Shown piece after piece: positions 17,155 to 26,200 of a DNA stretch of 64,000 nt. The notes beneath the pieces are model-generated. The model did no database searches. It worked only from the letters and a program-made list of their open reading frames with translations, and had not been told where the DNA came from. Within the stretch, counting starts at the first letter, position 1; every line of letters begins with the position of its first letter. The DNA is taken from the NCBI GenBank assembly GCA_903914955.1, contig CAIWRB010000182.1, positions 1 through 64,000 on the forward strand, given 5' to 3'. The DNA comes from an uncultured Chloroflexota bacterium. GTDB lineage: Bacteria; Chloroflexota; Anaerolineae; Anaerolineales; Villigracilaceae. The position numbers were made by a program, and so were the translations under genes.

Positions 17155-18441
17155 ATGACTTTTCAACATTGCCGATCGAGTGGATTTAGCAGCTTCTTTT
17201 GGATTCTGGCCATCCTATTGACCGCATCTTGCGTTTCTGCTCCAAACTTTACGCCTGCTCCGGTTGCATTGAACGTGTCCGGGATTACCACACTGACGCC
17301 CTTCCAGCCCAAGCTTGAAGCGACGGTAGATCCTTACGGTATCTCCCTGACCCCGCAGATCGAGTTGACATATACTCCATATCCAACTCGTTATGTTCCG
17401 CCTGAAATTTTATCCACACCCGTTGAGTTACTTCCTCAAACGGAAATCAGCCAACTCAATATCTATAATCCGCTGACAGGTCTGCCGGTCAGTGATCCAA
17501 CTTTCCTCCAACACAGGCCGATGGCGATAAAGATTGCGAACTCACCAGATTACATTCGCCCTCAATCTGGTTTGACATTGGCTGATGTGGTTTATGAATA
17601 TTACATTGAATGGGGAGATACGCGTTTTATAGCAGTTTTTTATTCAAATAACCCCACGATGGTCGGCCCAGTGCGTTCAGGACGATATTTTGACGCGCAT
17701 GTAACGCGCATGTATCATGCATTCCTGGTATTTAAATCCGCAGACCAGCGGGAGTTATCTTATTTACAGGGCGGTGATCTTAAAGATTTTTTGGTCATCG
17801 TGGGCTTTGGGGGGTGTTCGCCTTATTTTACCGGTCCCTATCATCGGGATTCATACAACAATCAATTTTTTAATTCCACAAAATGGGCGGCTTGCGCTGT
17901 AAAAAAAGGAGTGGATAATTCCAAGCAAGTTCTAAATGGCGGTTTCTTCACAGTGGATGCGCCCGAGAGCCCTCTGATTGCAAAGCGTGTTTATTCCTTA
18001 TATTCAGTATATAACTACAATTATTGGGAGTATGATCCCATTACTCACCAATACTTCCGCTATCAGGAAGCGAATGATATGGTCAAAGGAAAGCCTGAAG
18101 CGTACGTTGCTCTTTCTGATGCACAAACTGGATTGCCTGTTACAGCCGCGAATGTGGTTGTCCTGCTCGCCCCCCATATTTTTGCAAATACTTACAATGC
18201 GCACGACGAGGTCTTTAACATCGACCTTTTGGATTTTGGGAATGCCTATGTTTTTCGTGACGGTGTGGCGATCCCTGCAATCTGGCATCGCGTGTATGAA
18301 GATCAACCCTTACTGCTTACCACACTGGAAGGCGATCCCATTTATTTGCGTCCGGGACGAACGGTTTATCAGGTGATGGGAGTCAACTCAACTGTTTCAC
18401 AGGTTGGGGAAGATTGGCGTTTTGTTTTCCAGACTCCGTGA
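17155..18441 (+). CDS. DUF3048 (YerB-like) lipoprotein
   Basis: This secreted lipoprotein has 428 residues from ATG 17155, placed by the -10 box 7 bases upstream. The signal peptide ends at LLTASC. A Pro/Thr-rich linker follows, then the DUF3048 domain: NPLTGLPVSDPTFLQHRPMAIKI, ADVVYEYYIEWGDTRFIAVF, VGPVRSGRYFDAHV and the C-terminal subdomain WRFVFQTP. Members such as Bacillus YerB have no proven function; they are cell-envelope proteins. It is the first of three + strand genes. Confidence 0.85.
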   Translation: MTFQHCRSSGFSSFFWILAILLTASCVSAPNFTPAPVALNVSGITTLTPFQPKLEATVDPYGISLTPQIELTYTPYPTRYVPPEILSTPVELLPQTEISQLNIYNPLTGLPVSDPTFLQHRPMAIKIANSPDYIRPQSGLTLADVVYEYYIEWGDTRFIAVFYSNNPTMVGPVRSGRYFDAHVTRMYHAFLVFKSADQRELSYLQGGDLKDFLVIVGFGGCSPYFTGPYHRDSYNNQFFNSTKWAACAVKKGVDNSKQVLNGGFFTVDAPESPLIAKRVYSLYSVYNYNYWEYDPITHQYFRYQEANDMVKGKPEAYVALSDAQTGLPVTAANVVVLLAPHIFANTYNAHDEVFNIDLLDFGNAYVFRDGVAIPAIWHRVYEDQPLLLTTLEGDPIYLRPGRTVYQVMGVNSTVSQVGEDWRFVFQTP

Positions 18442-18505
18442 GATAATGGATTAAAATATTCTCTGCTGATTAATTTCAGAAGTAGACAATGCCCTCGGAG
18501 TTCTT

Positions 18506-19030
18506 ATGACCTTTGATCCCGTTTTTCTAAGTAGTCTAACACTCGTGTTGACCGCGTTTGGCGGCGCATTTCTGGCCGCCTTGTGGATCAGCCTCGTCGT
18601 GTGGACTTATCGCGATATCCGCTCACGAGCCCGCGACCCTTTGGTGCAAGCGCTTGCCGCGCTGATGGTGGCCTTGTTAAATCTGCCGGGAGTGATCGTT
18701 TACCTCATCCTGAGGCCGCCGCGCACACTTGAAGAGGAATATCAACGCACACTGGAAGAGGAAGCCTTGCTTCAAGCCTTGGAAGACCTTCCACTTTGTC
18801 CAGGCTGTGAAAGGCGCGTCAAGGAAGATTGGCAGATTTGCCCGAATTGTCACACAAAGTTAAAGAAGGCCTGTCATAATTGCGCGAAATTTATGGAACT
18901 CCCGTGGAATATTTGCCCCTACTGCGGTACACCCGCACCCGGCATGCGTTTGGAATCTTCCAGCATCGACGATGCCTTACGTGCTTTGAAAATCGGTGAT
19001 GAACAAAATGAAGTTAAGGTTGAAAAATGA
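18506..19030 (+). CDS. Membrane-anchored double zinc-ribbon protein
   Basis: This 174-residue protein has two N-terminal membrane helices (about 8-32 and 45-68). A charged linker (EEEYQRTLEEEALLQALEDL) leads to two zinc-ribbon pairs: CPGCERRVKEDWQICPNC (about 96-113) and CHNCAKFMELPWNICPYC (about 121-138). Such proteins often recruit partners through the ribbon, but the function is unknown. A GGAG lies 5 bases before the ATG. Its stop overlaps the start of the menC-like gene by 4 bp, so the two are translationally coupled. Confidence 0.75.
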   Translation: MTFDPVFLSSLTLVLTAFGGAFLAALWISLVVWTYRDIRSRARDPLVQALAALMVALLNLPGVIVYLILRPPRTLEEEYQRTLEEEALLQALEDLPLCPGCERRVKEDWQICPNCHTKLKKACHNCAKFMELPWNICPYCGTPAPGMRLESSSIDDALRALKIGDEQNEVKVEK

Positions 19031-20133
19031 AAATAGAAACCATCACCTTCCATCATCTAAATATGCCGCTGGTCTCACCGTTTGAGACTTCCTTCGGGCG
19101 TGATGTAGATCGCGAATGCATCCTGATCACCATTCATTCAGAAGGATTGATCGGGTATGGCGAATGTGTGGCTTCACGTGACCCCGGTTATAACTATGAA
19201 ACAACCGGCACAGCCATGCACATCCTTAAGGATTTCATATCCCCATTAATACTAGGAAAAGATGTAAAAGATGCTGCGGATTTTCAGGCGCGTGTCTCCG
19301 GTATCCGCGGACATCATCTCGCGAAGGCAGGTATGGAGATGGCGTTGTGGGACTTGCTTGGGAAGCGTACAGGCAAATCACTGCGCGAACTACTCGGCGG
19401 AGTGCGTGAAAAGGTCGAGGTGGGAGTCTCTATAGGAATTCAGTCATCAGCTCAAGGTTTGGTGCGAAGCGCGGCGGATTATATTAAGCAGGGATATGCA
19501 CGGGTGAAGATCAAGATCAAACCTGGCAGAGACGTTGAAGATGCATCCGTCGTTCGAAAGGAATTTCCAAACCTGCGATTGCAGGTGGACGCGAATTCCG
19601 CCTATTCATTGGATGATGCAAAAATACTCAAGCCGCTTGATAAATTGAATTTGCTGTTGATCGAACAGCCTTTGTTTGAAGATGATATTTGGGATCATCA
19701 TAAATTACAGGATCAATTTGAAACGCCCATTTGTTTGGATGAAAGTATTTTTTCGCCGCGCCATGCCCGTTACGCGATCGAAATGAAAGCCTGTCGCACG
19801 ATCAATATCAAGGCGGGCCGCCTGGGTGGATTGAGCCAGGGTGTGATGGTCCACGATATTTGCAGGGAAGTTTCGATGCCGGTTTGGTGCGGCGGTATGT
19901 TGGAGACCGGAATTGGGCGCGCCTCAAACCTCGCGATCGCATCCCTGCCTAATTTTATATTGCCCGCTGATATTTCGGCATCGGATCGTTATTATGTTCG
20001 CGATATTACAAATGAAAGTTTTAAACTAAATTCAGATTCCACCATTGATGTACCCAACGGTGTGGGCTTGGGTGTGACTATAAATGAAGACGCATTAAAG
20101 GAGTTTACGCTGGCTGTGGTACTTATTTCTTAA
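19027..20133 (+). CDS. menC: o-Succinylbenzoate synthase / N-succinylamino acid racemase family enzyme
   Basis: This 368-residue enolase-superfamily enzyme has the KxK catalytic motif in ARVKIKIKPGRD (about 158-169), metal ligands in QVDANSAY, IEQPLFEDD and CLDESI, and the second catalytic Lys in NIKAGRLGG. This set is typical of OSBS, which makes o-succinylbenzoate for menaquinone. The same subfamily includes NSAR enzymes with both activities. No other men gene is in the window, so a pure racemase role cannot be excluded. It is coupled to the zinc-ribbon gene and followed by a strong terminator at 20288. Confidence 0.85.
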   Translation: MKIETITFHHLNMPLVSPFETSFGRDVDRECILITIHSEGLIGYGECVASRDPGYNYETTGTAMHILKDFISPLILGKDVKDAADFQARVSGIRGHHLAKAGMEMALWDLLGKRTGKSLRELLGGVREKVEVGVSIGIQSSAQGLVRSAADYIKQGYARVKIKIKPGRDVEDASVVRKEFPNLRLQVDANSAYSLDDAKILKPLDKLNLLLIEQPLFEDDIWDHHKLQDQFETPICLDESIFSPRHARYAIEMKACRTINIKAGRLGGLSQGVMVHDICREVSMPVWCGGMLETGIGRASNLAIASLPNFILPADISASDRYYVRDITNESFKLNSDSTIDVPNGVGLGVTINEDALKEFTLAVVLIS

Positions 20134-20287
20134 CGACCATGATCGTAAAATTCCGCATGTGAAAATCTGCCTGATACCTGTATGAAGGTTCTCTACCAAT
20201 TAAGCCCAGAGTGCGTCGCACCCTTGCAGAGGAGGAAAATCAGGAGAGATGGCAACTTCTTTTCAAAAGGGAGTCAAAATAAAAAAA

Positions 20288-20340
20288 GTCCCGGCTGTTC
20301 CAGTAACCCCCAAGGGTGACCGTCCAGCCGGGACATTTTT
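20288..20340. terminator. Bidirectional rho-independent terminator
   Basis: The 10-bp perfect stem GTCCCGGCTG (20288-20297) / CAGCCGGGAC (20325-20334) is flanked by an A run on the left and ATTTTT on the right, so it can stop transcripts from both sides. It closes the menC unit on + and the displaced metG end on -. Confidence 0.85.
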
Positions 20341-20346
20341 GTAAAT

Positions 20347-20424
20347 CTATTTTCCCAACCTTGCCCGTTCTTCTTCAATGACACTTTTCTCCAACTTCTT
20401 CCCAGACTGTATGTCGCTAGGTTT
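20347..20424 (-). pseudogene. Remnant second copy of the metG 3' end
   Basis: Read on the minus strand, directly in frame after the antitoxin stop codon, this 78-bp stretch encodes KPSDIQSGKKL, then EKSVIEEERARLGK and a stop. The real metG C-terminus at 21042-21170 reads KPSELQPGKKL, NQPGPLFKKL, then EESVIEEERARLGQSNL. The remnant is thus a diverged metG tail that lost ten codons, apparently by recombination between the two KKL repeats. It is followed by the terminator at 20288, as an original metG end would be. The TA pair lies between the two tails. Confidence 0.8.
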
Positions 20425-20736
20425 TCATTTATATTTTGCCCGTCCTTCGCTTACCTGTCTGCTCTTTTTTGGAGCGAGCGCAATTAACGAACGCAACACA
20501 TTGTTCACGCTTTCTGAATCAGGGAAGTAAGCATATACATCAGGGTCAAGCACCACAGCATTTTTCTGCAAAGTATAGTTTTGTACCACTGTTGTGCCAT
20601 CATCCTTATGAATGGTTACGGTGTATCCTTCGCGTAAGGCGTTTGCATGTTTACCGCGCACAACATTTTTTCCCGTAAAGTTGTATTCGGGAAGCATATC
20701 ATCATCATTAATGGGATCAGTTATTTTGCGTTTCAT
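20425..20736 (-). CDS. BrnA-like antitoxin
   Basis: This 103-residue protein is encoded just downstream of, and overlapping by 20 bp, a BrnT toxin. The middle YNFTGKNVVRGKHANALREG and the later VVLDPDVYAYFPDSESVNNVLRSLIALAPKK match the antitoxin family paired with BrnT. In these the C-terminal part is a ribbon-helix-helix type DNA-binding segment that represses the operon and the N-terminal part caps the toxin. Its last codons run straight into a decayed metG tail in the same frame. Confidence 0.75.
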   Translation of the reverse strand: MKRKITDPINDDDMLPEYNFTGKNVVRGKHANALREGYTVTIHKDDGTTVVQNYTLQKNAVVLDPDVYAYFPDSESVNNVLRSLIALAPKKSRQVSEGRAKYK

Positions 20737-21001
20737 AGACTTTTCTCTCCGCTGATGTCGCTTTACGGCAATTGATTATGCGGATGTTATTGCCGCGCTC
20801 TATATATGTAACAACTAAAATTTGTCCACTGGATGAAAGTCCGATATCAATAAAACGTTCCTCGCCAATTGAATGGGCGATATCATTCACGGTTAACGAA
20901 AATTTATCCTGTAGAACAGTTGCTGCTTCTTCAAAAGTGACGCCATGCTTTTGGATGTTGCTCTTTGCTTTCTTTTCATCCCATTCAAAATTGGAATTCA
21001 T
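20717..21001 (-). CDS. BrnT-family toxin (DUF497, RelE-fold ribonuclease)
   Basis: This 94-residue toxin has the typical DUF497 opening FEWDEKKAKSNIQKHGVTFEEAATVL, then RFIDIGLSSSGQILVVTYIERGNNIRIINCRKATSAERKVYE, the conserved 'R.I..R.A...E...Y' end. BrnT is a RelE-like mRNase held by BrnA. Length is normal and no lesion is seen, so the pair is probably functional. It begins 40 bp after the metG stop and was probably inserted there, together with a new metG 3' end. Confidence 0.85.
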   Translation of the reverse strand: MNSNFEWDEKKAKSNIQKHGVTFEEAATVLQDKFSLTVNDIAHSIGEERFIDIGLSSSGQILVVTYIERGNNIRIINCRKATSAERKVYETQNN

Positions 21002-21041
21002 CGCGGCGTTTCCTTGAAGGGATTATAGCATTGAACGCTGG

Positions 21042-22871
21042 TCACAGATTGCTTTGACCCAACCTTGCCCGTTCTTCTTCAATAACACTCTCCTCCAATT
21101 TCTTAAACAGTGGACCCGGTTGATTCAATTTCTTCCCAGGTTGTAACTCGCTGGGCTTCCATTGCAATCCATCAATCGGTTTGTAACGTAATACAGTATG
21201 CTCGCCGAGTGAATCTTTGACGGTCTGAGTATATTGCTCGCCAAACAGCGGAGACTCGTAGTTGAAGAAGCCGTGTAGTTTTTCGCAGGTGAACGGCAGG
21301 AATGGGGCGAACATCACCTTGAGCGAGTCGATGGCTTTGAGTGCGGTGTAAACCGTTTTGGATGCGCCGTCTTTATCCACTTTAATGGCCGACCACGGCG
21401 CGTTGCTGTCGAGATATTGATTAACCACGGTGGCGAGTTTCATTGCTTCGCTCAATGCAGAGCGCAGACGTACGGCTTCGAGTTCCGCGCCCACAGTGTT
21501 GAATCCGTTTACGATAACAGCGAGCAGGCTTAGGTCGGAGTCGCGAAGCGTGTTTACATCCACGTTAGGAACCTGCCCATCCCAATTCTTATAACAAAAC
21601 GCCAGCACACGATTCGCGAGGTTGCCCCACGTGGCCACCAGTTCGTTGTTGTTGCGCGCCACGAACTCTGCCCAATCCCAATCGCTATCCTTCGCTTCGG
21701 GCATATTGACGGTCAGATAATAACGCAGCGCGTCAGGGTCGTAGCGGGTCAGCGCGTCGCGACCGTTCACTGCCCAATTGCGCGAGCCGCTGATCTTCTT
21801 GCCTTCAAGATTCATAAATTGATTGGCGGGCACGTCATATGGAAGTGTAAGCTTCACTTCTTTTCCATCGGGAGAAGGCTGGGATGAGGGTTCAAATATT
21901 TCCATGAATGCGCTTCCGACGCCCATCAACTCCGCGGGCCACAGTGATGTGTGGAAGAAGATATTGTCCTTGCCGATAAAGTGGAATTGCTTCGCTTTGG
22001 GATTCGTCCACCAATCGTGCCACGCATTCTTCTGCCCTGATACCTGACTCCACTCAATGGGGGCGGAGAGGTAGCCGATGACGGCCTCGAACCACACGTA
22101 GAGTTTTTTCGATTCCCAACTCGCATCAATGACCGGGACTGGGATGCCCCAATCGAGGTCGCGTGTAATCGCGCGCGGCTTAAGTCCCTCGGCTTCGACT
22201 TTTCTCAGTGACTCACCGAGAACTGTATCGCGCATATGATCCGCGCGTTCTTTAAGATATTTGATGACGTCAGGCTCGAGTTTCGAGAGGTCAATGAAGA
22301 AATGTTCAGTGTCACGCAGTTCAGGCGAAGATGTATCATCCTCAACTTTTGATTTTGGGTTGACAAGTTTGGCGGGGTCGAGCACATTGCCGCAGGCATC
22401 GCATTGATCGGAGCGCGCGCCTTCGGTGCCGCAGATGTAGCAAGTCCCTTCAATGTAACGGTCGGGTAGGAAGCGATTTAATCCGGGAGAGAACCATTGT
22501 GGCTCCGTCTTCTTGAACAGGAATCCGTTCTTCTGTAGCGCGAGGAAAATACTTTGCGAAACTTTGAAATGATTCTCGCTGTGCGTGGTGGTATACAGAT
22601 CATACGAAATACCAATCTGTTTGAACAGGTCAATGAAACCTTCGTGATAAGACTTATACACTTCTTCGACCGGCTTGCCGAGTTTATCCGCGCTCATGGT
22701 GACGGGTGTGCCGTGCGAGTCTGTGCCGGTGATCATCAACACCTTGTTTCCCTTAAGACGGTGATAACGCGCAGCAATGTCACCGGGCAGGTGTGAACCT
22801 GTCAGGTTTCCCACATGAATTTCAGCATTGGCATAAGGCCAGGCGACTGCGATGAGGATATTTTCATTCAT
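21042..22871 (-). CDS. metG: Methionyl-tRNA synthetase
   Basis: MetRS charges tRNA-Met. The 609-residue class I synthetase has the HIGH-like motif HVGN (WPYANAEIHVGNL, about 10-22), zinc knuckle cysteines (CYICGTEGARSDQCDACG), WFEAVIGY and the KMSKS equivalent KISGS (about 355), then an anticodon-binding helical domain. There is no C-terminal EMAP/Arc1p-like tRNA-binding domain. The last codons differ from the remnant tail at 20347 (QSNL instead of K), suggesting the 3' end was replaced. AACGGAG precedes the ATG. A promoter, a structured leader and a terminator lie upstream (22982-23165). Confidence 0.93.
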   Translation of the reverse strand: MNENILIAVAWPYANAEIHVGNLTGSHLPGDIAARYHRLKGNKVLMITGTDSHGTPVTMSADKLGKPVEEVYKSYHEGFIDLFKQIGISYDLYTTTHSENHFKVSQSIFLALQKNGFLFKKTEPQWFSPGLNRFLPDRYIEGTCYICGTEGARSDQCDACGNVLDPAKLVNPKSKVEDDTSSPELRDTEHFFIDLSKLEPDVIKYLKERADHMRDTVLGESLRKVEAEGLKPRAITRDLDWGIPVPVIDASWESKKLYVWFEAVIGYLSAPIEWSQVSGQKNAWHDWWTNPKAKQFHFIGKDNIFFHTSLWPAELMGVGSAFMEIFEPSSQPSPDGKEVKLTLPYDVPANQFMNLEGKKISGSRNWAVNGRDALTRYDPDALRYYLTVNMPEAKDSDWDWAEFVARNNNELVATWGNLANRVLAFCYKNWDGQVPNVDVNTLRDSDLSLLAVIVNGFNTVGAELEAVRLRSALSEAMKLATVVNQYLDSNAPWSAIKVDKDGASKTVYTALKAIDSLKVMFAPFLPFTCEKLHGFFNYESPLFGEQYTQTVKDSLGEHTVLRYKPIDGLQWKPSELQPGKKLNQPGPLFKKLEESVIEEERARLGQSNL

Positions 22872-22981
22872 AATAGTACTCCGTTAAAGAATTAGGAATT
22901 AAGCGATTAGGAAATTAATGGATGCAGATCTTCCGTTTCTCCTGATTTCTGTTCCCTGATCACTGCACCATGTTTTGCAAT

Positions 22982-23010
22982 AAAAAAGGCCGTCCGCGAA
23001 ATGGACAGCC
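22982..23010 (-). terminator. Terminator hairpin inside the metG leader
   Basis: On the minus strand GGCTGTCC (23010-23003) pairs with GGACGGCC (22995-22988), allowing one G-T pair, and six T follow (22987-22982). It lies about 110 bases before the metG start and downstream of a promoter. It either ends a small RNA or acts as an attenuator for metG. Confidence 0.7.
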
Positions 23011-23032
23011 CGTTTTTGTTCGTGTATAAAAA

Positions 23033-23113
23033 CCTAAGGTGCTTTCCACTCGGCGCGGCAGAACGTTACTATTCGCATTATGCTGTGCATGGTCAAGGGC
23101 ACACCTGAGTAGG
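23033..23113 (-). ncRNA. Candidate structured leader RNA upstream of metG
   Basis: On the minus strand the arms CCTA-AGGTG (23113-23102, with a 3-base bulge) and CACCT-TAGG (23041-23033) close an 81-nt domain that contains further self-complementary stretches. It lies between a putative promoter (23137-23165) and the terminator at 22982. No T-box sequence, SAM-riboswitch core or other named motif is recognised. The class is therefore unknown, and the region could also be a free-standing small RNA. Confidence 0.4.
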
Positions 23114-23136
23114 AATGTCTCGTTTTCATAGGATGT

Positions 23137-23165
23137 AGTTTACTATGTCCTGCTTCGTGATGCAA
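23137..23165 (-). promoter_or_regulatory. Putative metG promoter
   Basis: Minus-strand TTGCAT (23165-23160) and TAAACT (23142-23137) are 17 bases apart. Transcription would start near 23130 and leave about 260 nt of leader before metG, containing the hairpin domain and terminator described here. Confidence 0.5.
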
Positions 23166-23260
23166 GCCCTTTTGGAAAAATTTAGGCGTTTTTTAGCTCT
23201 GTGTGCTAAACTAATTGGTAAAATTGCATTATTTTCCTTTGAATATCTTTGGAGGAAGTC

Positions 23261-26200
23261 ATGGTCTGGTATAAAAACCGTGTGATGTATCTGTCCACCA
23301 TTGTGGGATTTTTAGTAGGGTTTGTATTTCTATTTGCTGGTATCAGGCTTGAAATGCAAAGACAACATCTTCCTTTTACCTATTGGTCATATAATTACCT
23401 GCATCAAAGTCATTATGTTTTTTTTCTATTAGACATTGCTCCATTTGGCTTTGGTATTATGTTTGGCTTATTGGGGCAACAGCGTAGTTCCAATTTAATG
23501 GTTTCGCGCAGCAAAAAAGAGTGGGAAACTACTTTTGACGCGCTCTCCGATCCGATTTTTATTAGCGATAAAGAGGGGAGAGTTATTCGTTGTAATCGCG
23601 CGGTAATAGATAGACTGAATGTCCCTTACTTGAAGGTGGTTGGCAGACAGTTAACCGAAATTCTCGGAACAGGCCAGCAAACCGATTCCGGAGAGGTTGA
23701 TTATCCCGGCAGTGAATTTCCCTGGCTGGGCCGACTCTACGAAATGGAATTCTATCCGATCAAAACGCAGGAAGTGTCAGAAAATATAATTTGTTTGATG
23801 CATGATATTACCGAACGCAATCTGGCGAATGAAAAATTGCGCAAACTTTCACGAGCAGTGGAGCAAAGCGGTTCAACCATCGTCATAGCAGATTTGGCGG
23901 GAAATATTGAATATGCTAATAAAAAATTTGAAGAGTCAACCGGGTACAACTTGAAAGAGGTTATTGGAAATAATCCACGAGTCTTGAAGTCTGGTTATAC
24001 GTCAGATGTGGAGTATAAGCATTTGTGGGAAACGATTACTTCAGGCGGGGAGTGGCATGGCGAATTTCATAACAGAAAAAAAAATGGCGAGTTATTTTGG
24101 GAAGCTGCTACGATCTCGCCGATCATTAATGAAAGCGGAAAAATCACCCACTACCTTGCAGTCAAGGAGGATATCACCGTGCGCAAGGAGGCTTTGGAGG
24201 CCCTCAGTGCTTCCGAGACCCAAATGCGCGCCCTTTTTTCGGCAATGACTGATGTCATTATTGTTTATGATTCTGAAGGCCGTTACCTAAATATAGCAAA
24301 TTCTGATCAGTCAAAATTGTCCCGTTTGCCTGATGAATTTCGAGGCAAGACTGTAACTGAAATGTTTCCTGATCATTCAGCTTTTTTTCTCGAAACTATC
24401 CAGCGCACCCTCAGCTCGGGAAGTGTAACCACTGTGGAATACAGTCTTTTCATTGATAATAAGGAAATGTGGTTTTCAGCTAACGTCTCGCCCATGTCGT
24501 CAAATTCTGTGATTTGGGTGGCGCGCGACATTACCGCGTCTAAACGAAATGCCAGCGAATTGGCGCGCGAGAAACAATACTTTGAATCGCTCGTGCAAAA
24601 TGCTCCGGTCGCCATCGTTGTGCTGGATAATGATGAGAAAATTATATCCAGCAACCCAGCCTTCGAGCAAATGTATGGTTATGTCAGTGCTGAAATATTG
24701 GGTATAAATTTGGATAGCCTCATTACGAATTCAACAACACACGAGGAAGCTGCTCGTTTTACGGAGACTGTTAGGAATCAGCCAATCCATGCGTTTGGCA
24801 AACGCCAGCGCAAAGACGGTTCGTCGGTGGAAGTTGAGATCTTTGGGGTGCCAGTATTTGTTGATGGACAGAAGACCGGTACTCTGGCAATGTATCATGA
24901 TATTTCGGAACTGTTGCACGCCCAGCGCGAAGCGGAGGAATCCAACCGCGCCAAGAGTGAGTTCCTCGCAAATATGAGTCACGAGATCCGCACTCCTATG
25001 AACGGCGTGATGGGTATGCTCGAACTTGCGCTTGATACACAACTCACTGTTGAACAGAATGATTATTTACAAACTTCGCTTAATAGCGCTGAAGCCCTTC
25101 TGTCACTCCTGAATGACATCCTTGACTTCTCCAAAATTGAATCAGGCAAGCTCGCCCTTGAAGAGATCAATTTCAATTTGCGGAATGCTGTTGAAGATGT
25201 AGCTTATACGCTCGCCAAACGCGCCCAAGATAAGGGACTTGAGATCGCCTGTCTGATCGACCCGGACATGAACTATTATTTACGTGGTGATCCTGGCCGC
25301 ATAAGGCAGATCTTGGTCAATCTGGTTGGGAATGCCATAAAATTTACGCATCAGGGTGAAATCATTCTCCGTGCTGAAACCACAGAGCAAACCGAAAAAG
25401 ATGCGACCGTCCACTTTTCAGTACAGGATACGGGAATCGGCATCCCAACCGAACGTCAGGCCGCCGTGTTTGAAAGATTTACACAGGCCGATGGATCCAC
25501 CACGCGCACCTATGGCGGCACAGGGCTGGGATTAACAATATCAAAACAATTGGTTGAAATTATGAATGGCAAGATCGGGCTAAATAGCACTCCAGGTGTT
25601 GGAACCACGTTTTGGTTTGACCTCAAATTTGAGAAACAACCCCTTGAAAAGCATGAAGTAGCCCCGCTTACGCCTGGCCCCGTAAATATTTCTCAGACCC
25701 GCGTTCTTGTTGTGGATGATAACCAAACCAATCGAATGGTGCTAACAAAGAATGTTGAAGCGCTTGGCGCTCGCATAGATTCGGTCTCCAGCGGCGCAAA
25801 AGCTCTCGAGACCCTCCGCAATGCCCAGCGGATGGGTGATCCGTATCATGTCGTTTTGCTTGATATGCAAATGCCTGGTATGGACGGTGAACAAACTGCC
25901 CGCGCCATCAAGAGCGATCCTTCTGTGAAAGAAGTCAAAATCCTAATTCTCACTTCAATGGGACAGCGTGGAGATGCGGTGCGTCTTGAAGCGCTGGGCT
26001 GCTCTGGCTATTTGCTCAAGCCGGTCAAACAACAAATGCTGTTTGACGCAGTTATCGAAGTGCTGGGACGCAAGGTAGAACAGACGCCAAGTATCATCAC
26101 CCGTCACGTCCTCACCGAGAAAAGAAAAGAGGATCTTCGTCTATTACTGGCTGAAGATAATCCGACCAATCAAAAACTTGCAATCGTCCTGTTACAAAAA

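Noticed and set aside
20249-20344. 31-codon frame after menC with GGAG before its ATG
   Set aside because: It reads straight through the terminator hairpin, and the sequence matches nothing known. Most likely chance.
23033-23130. T-box riboswitch for metG
   Set aside because: No T-box core sequence or long specifier stem is visible, and the leader is too short.
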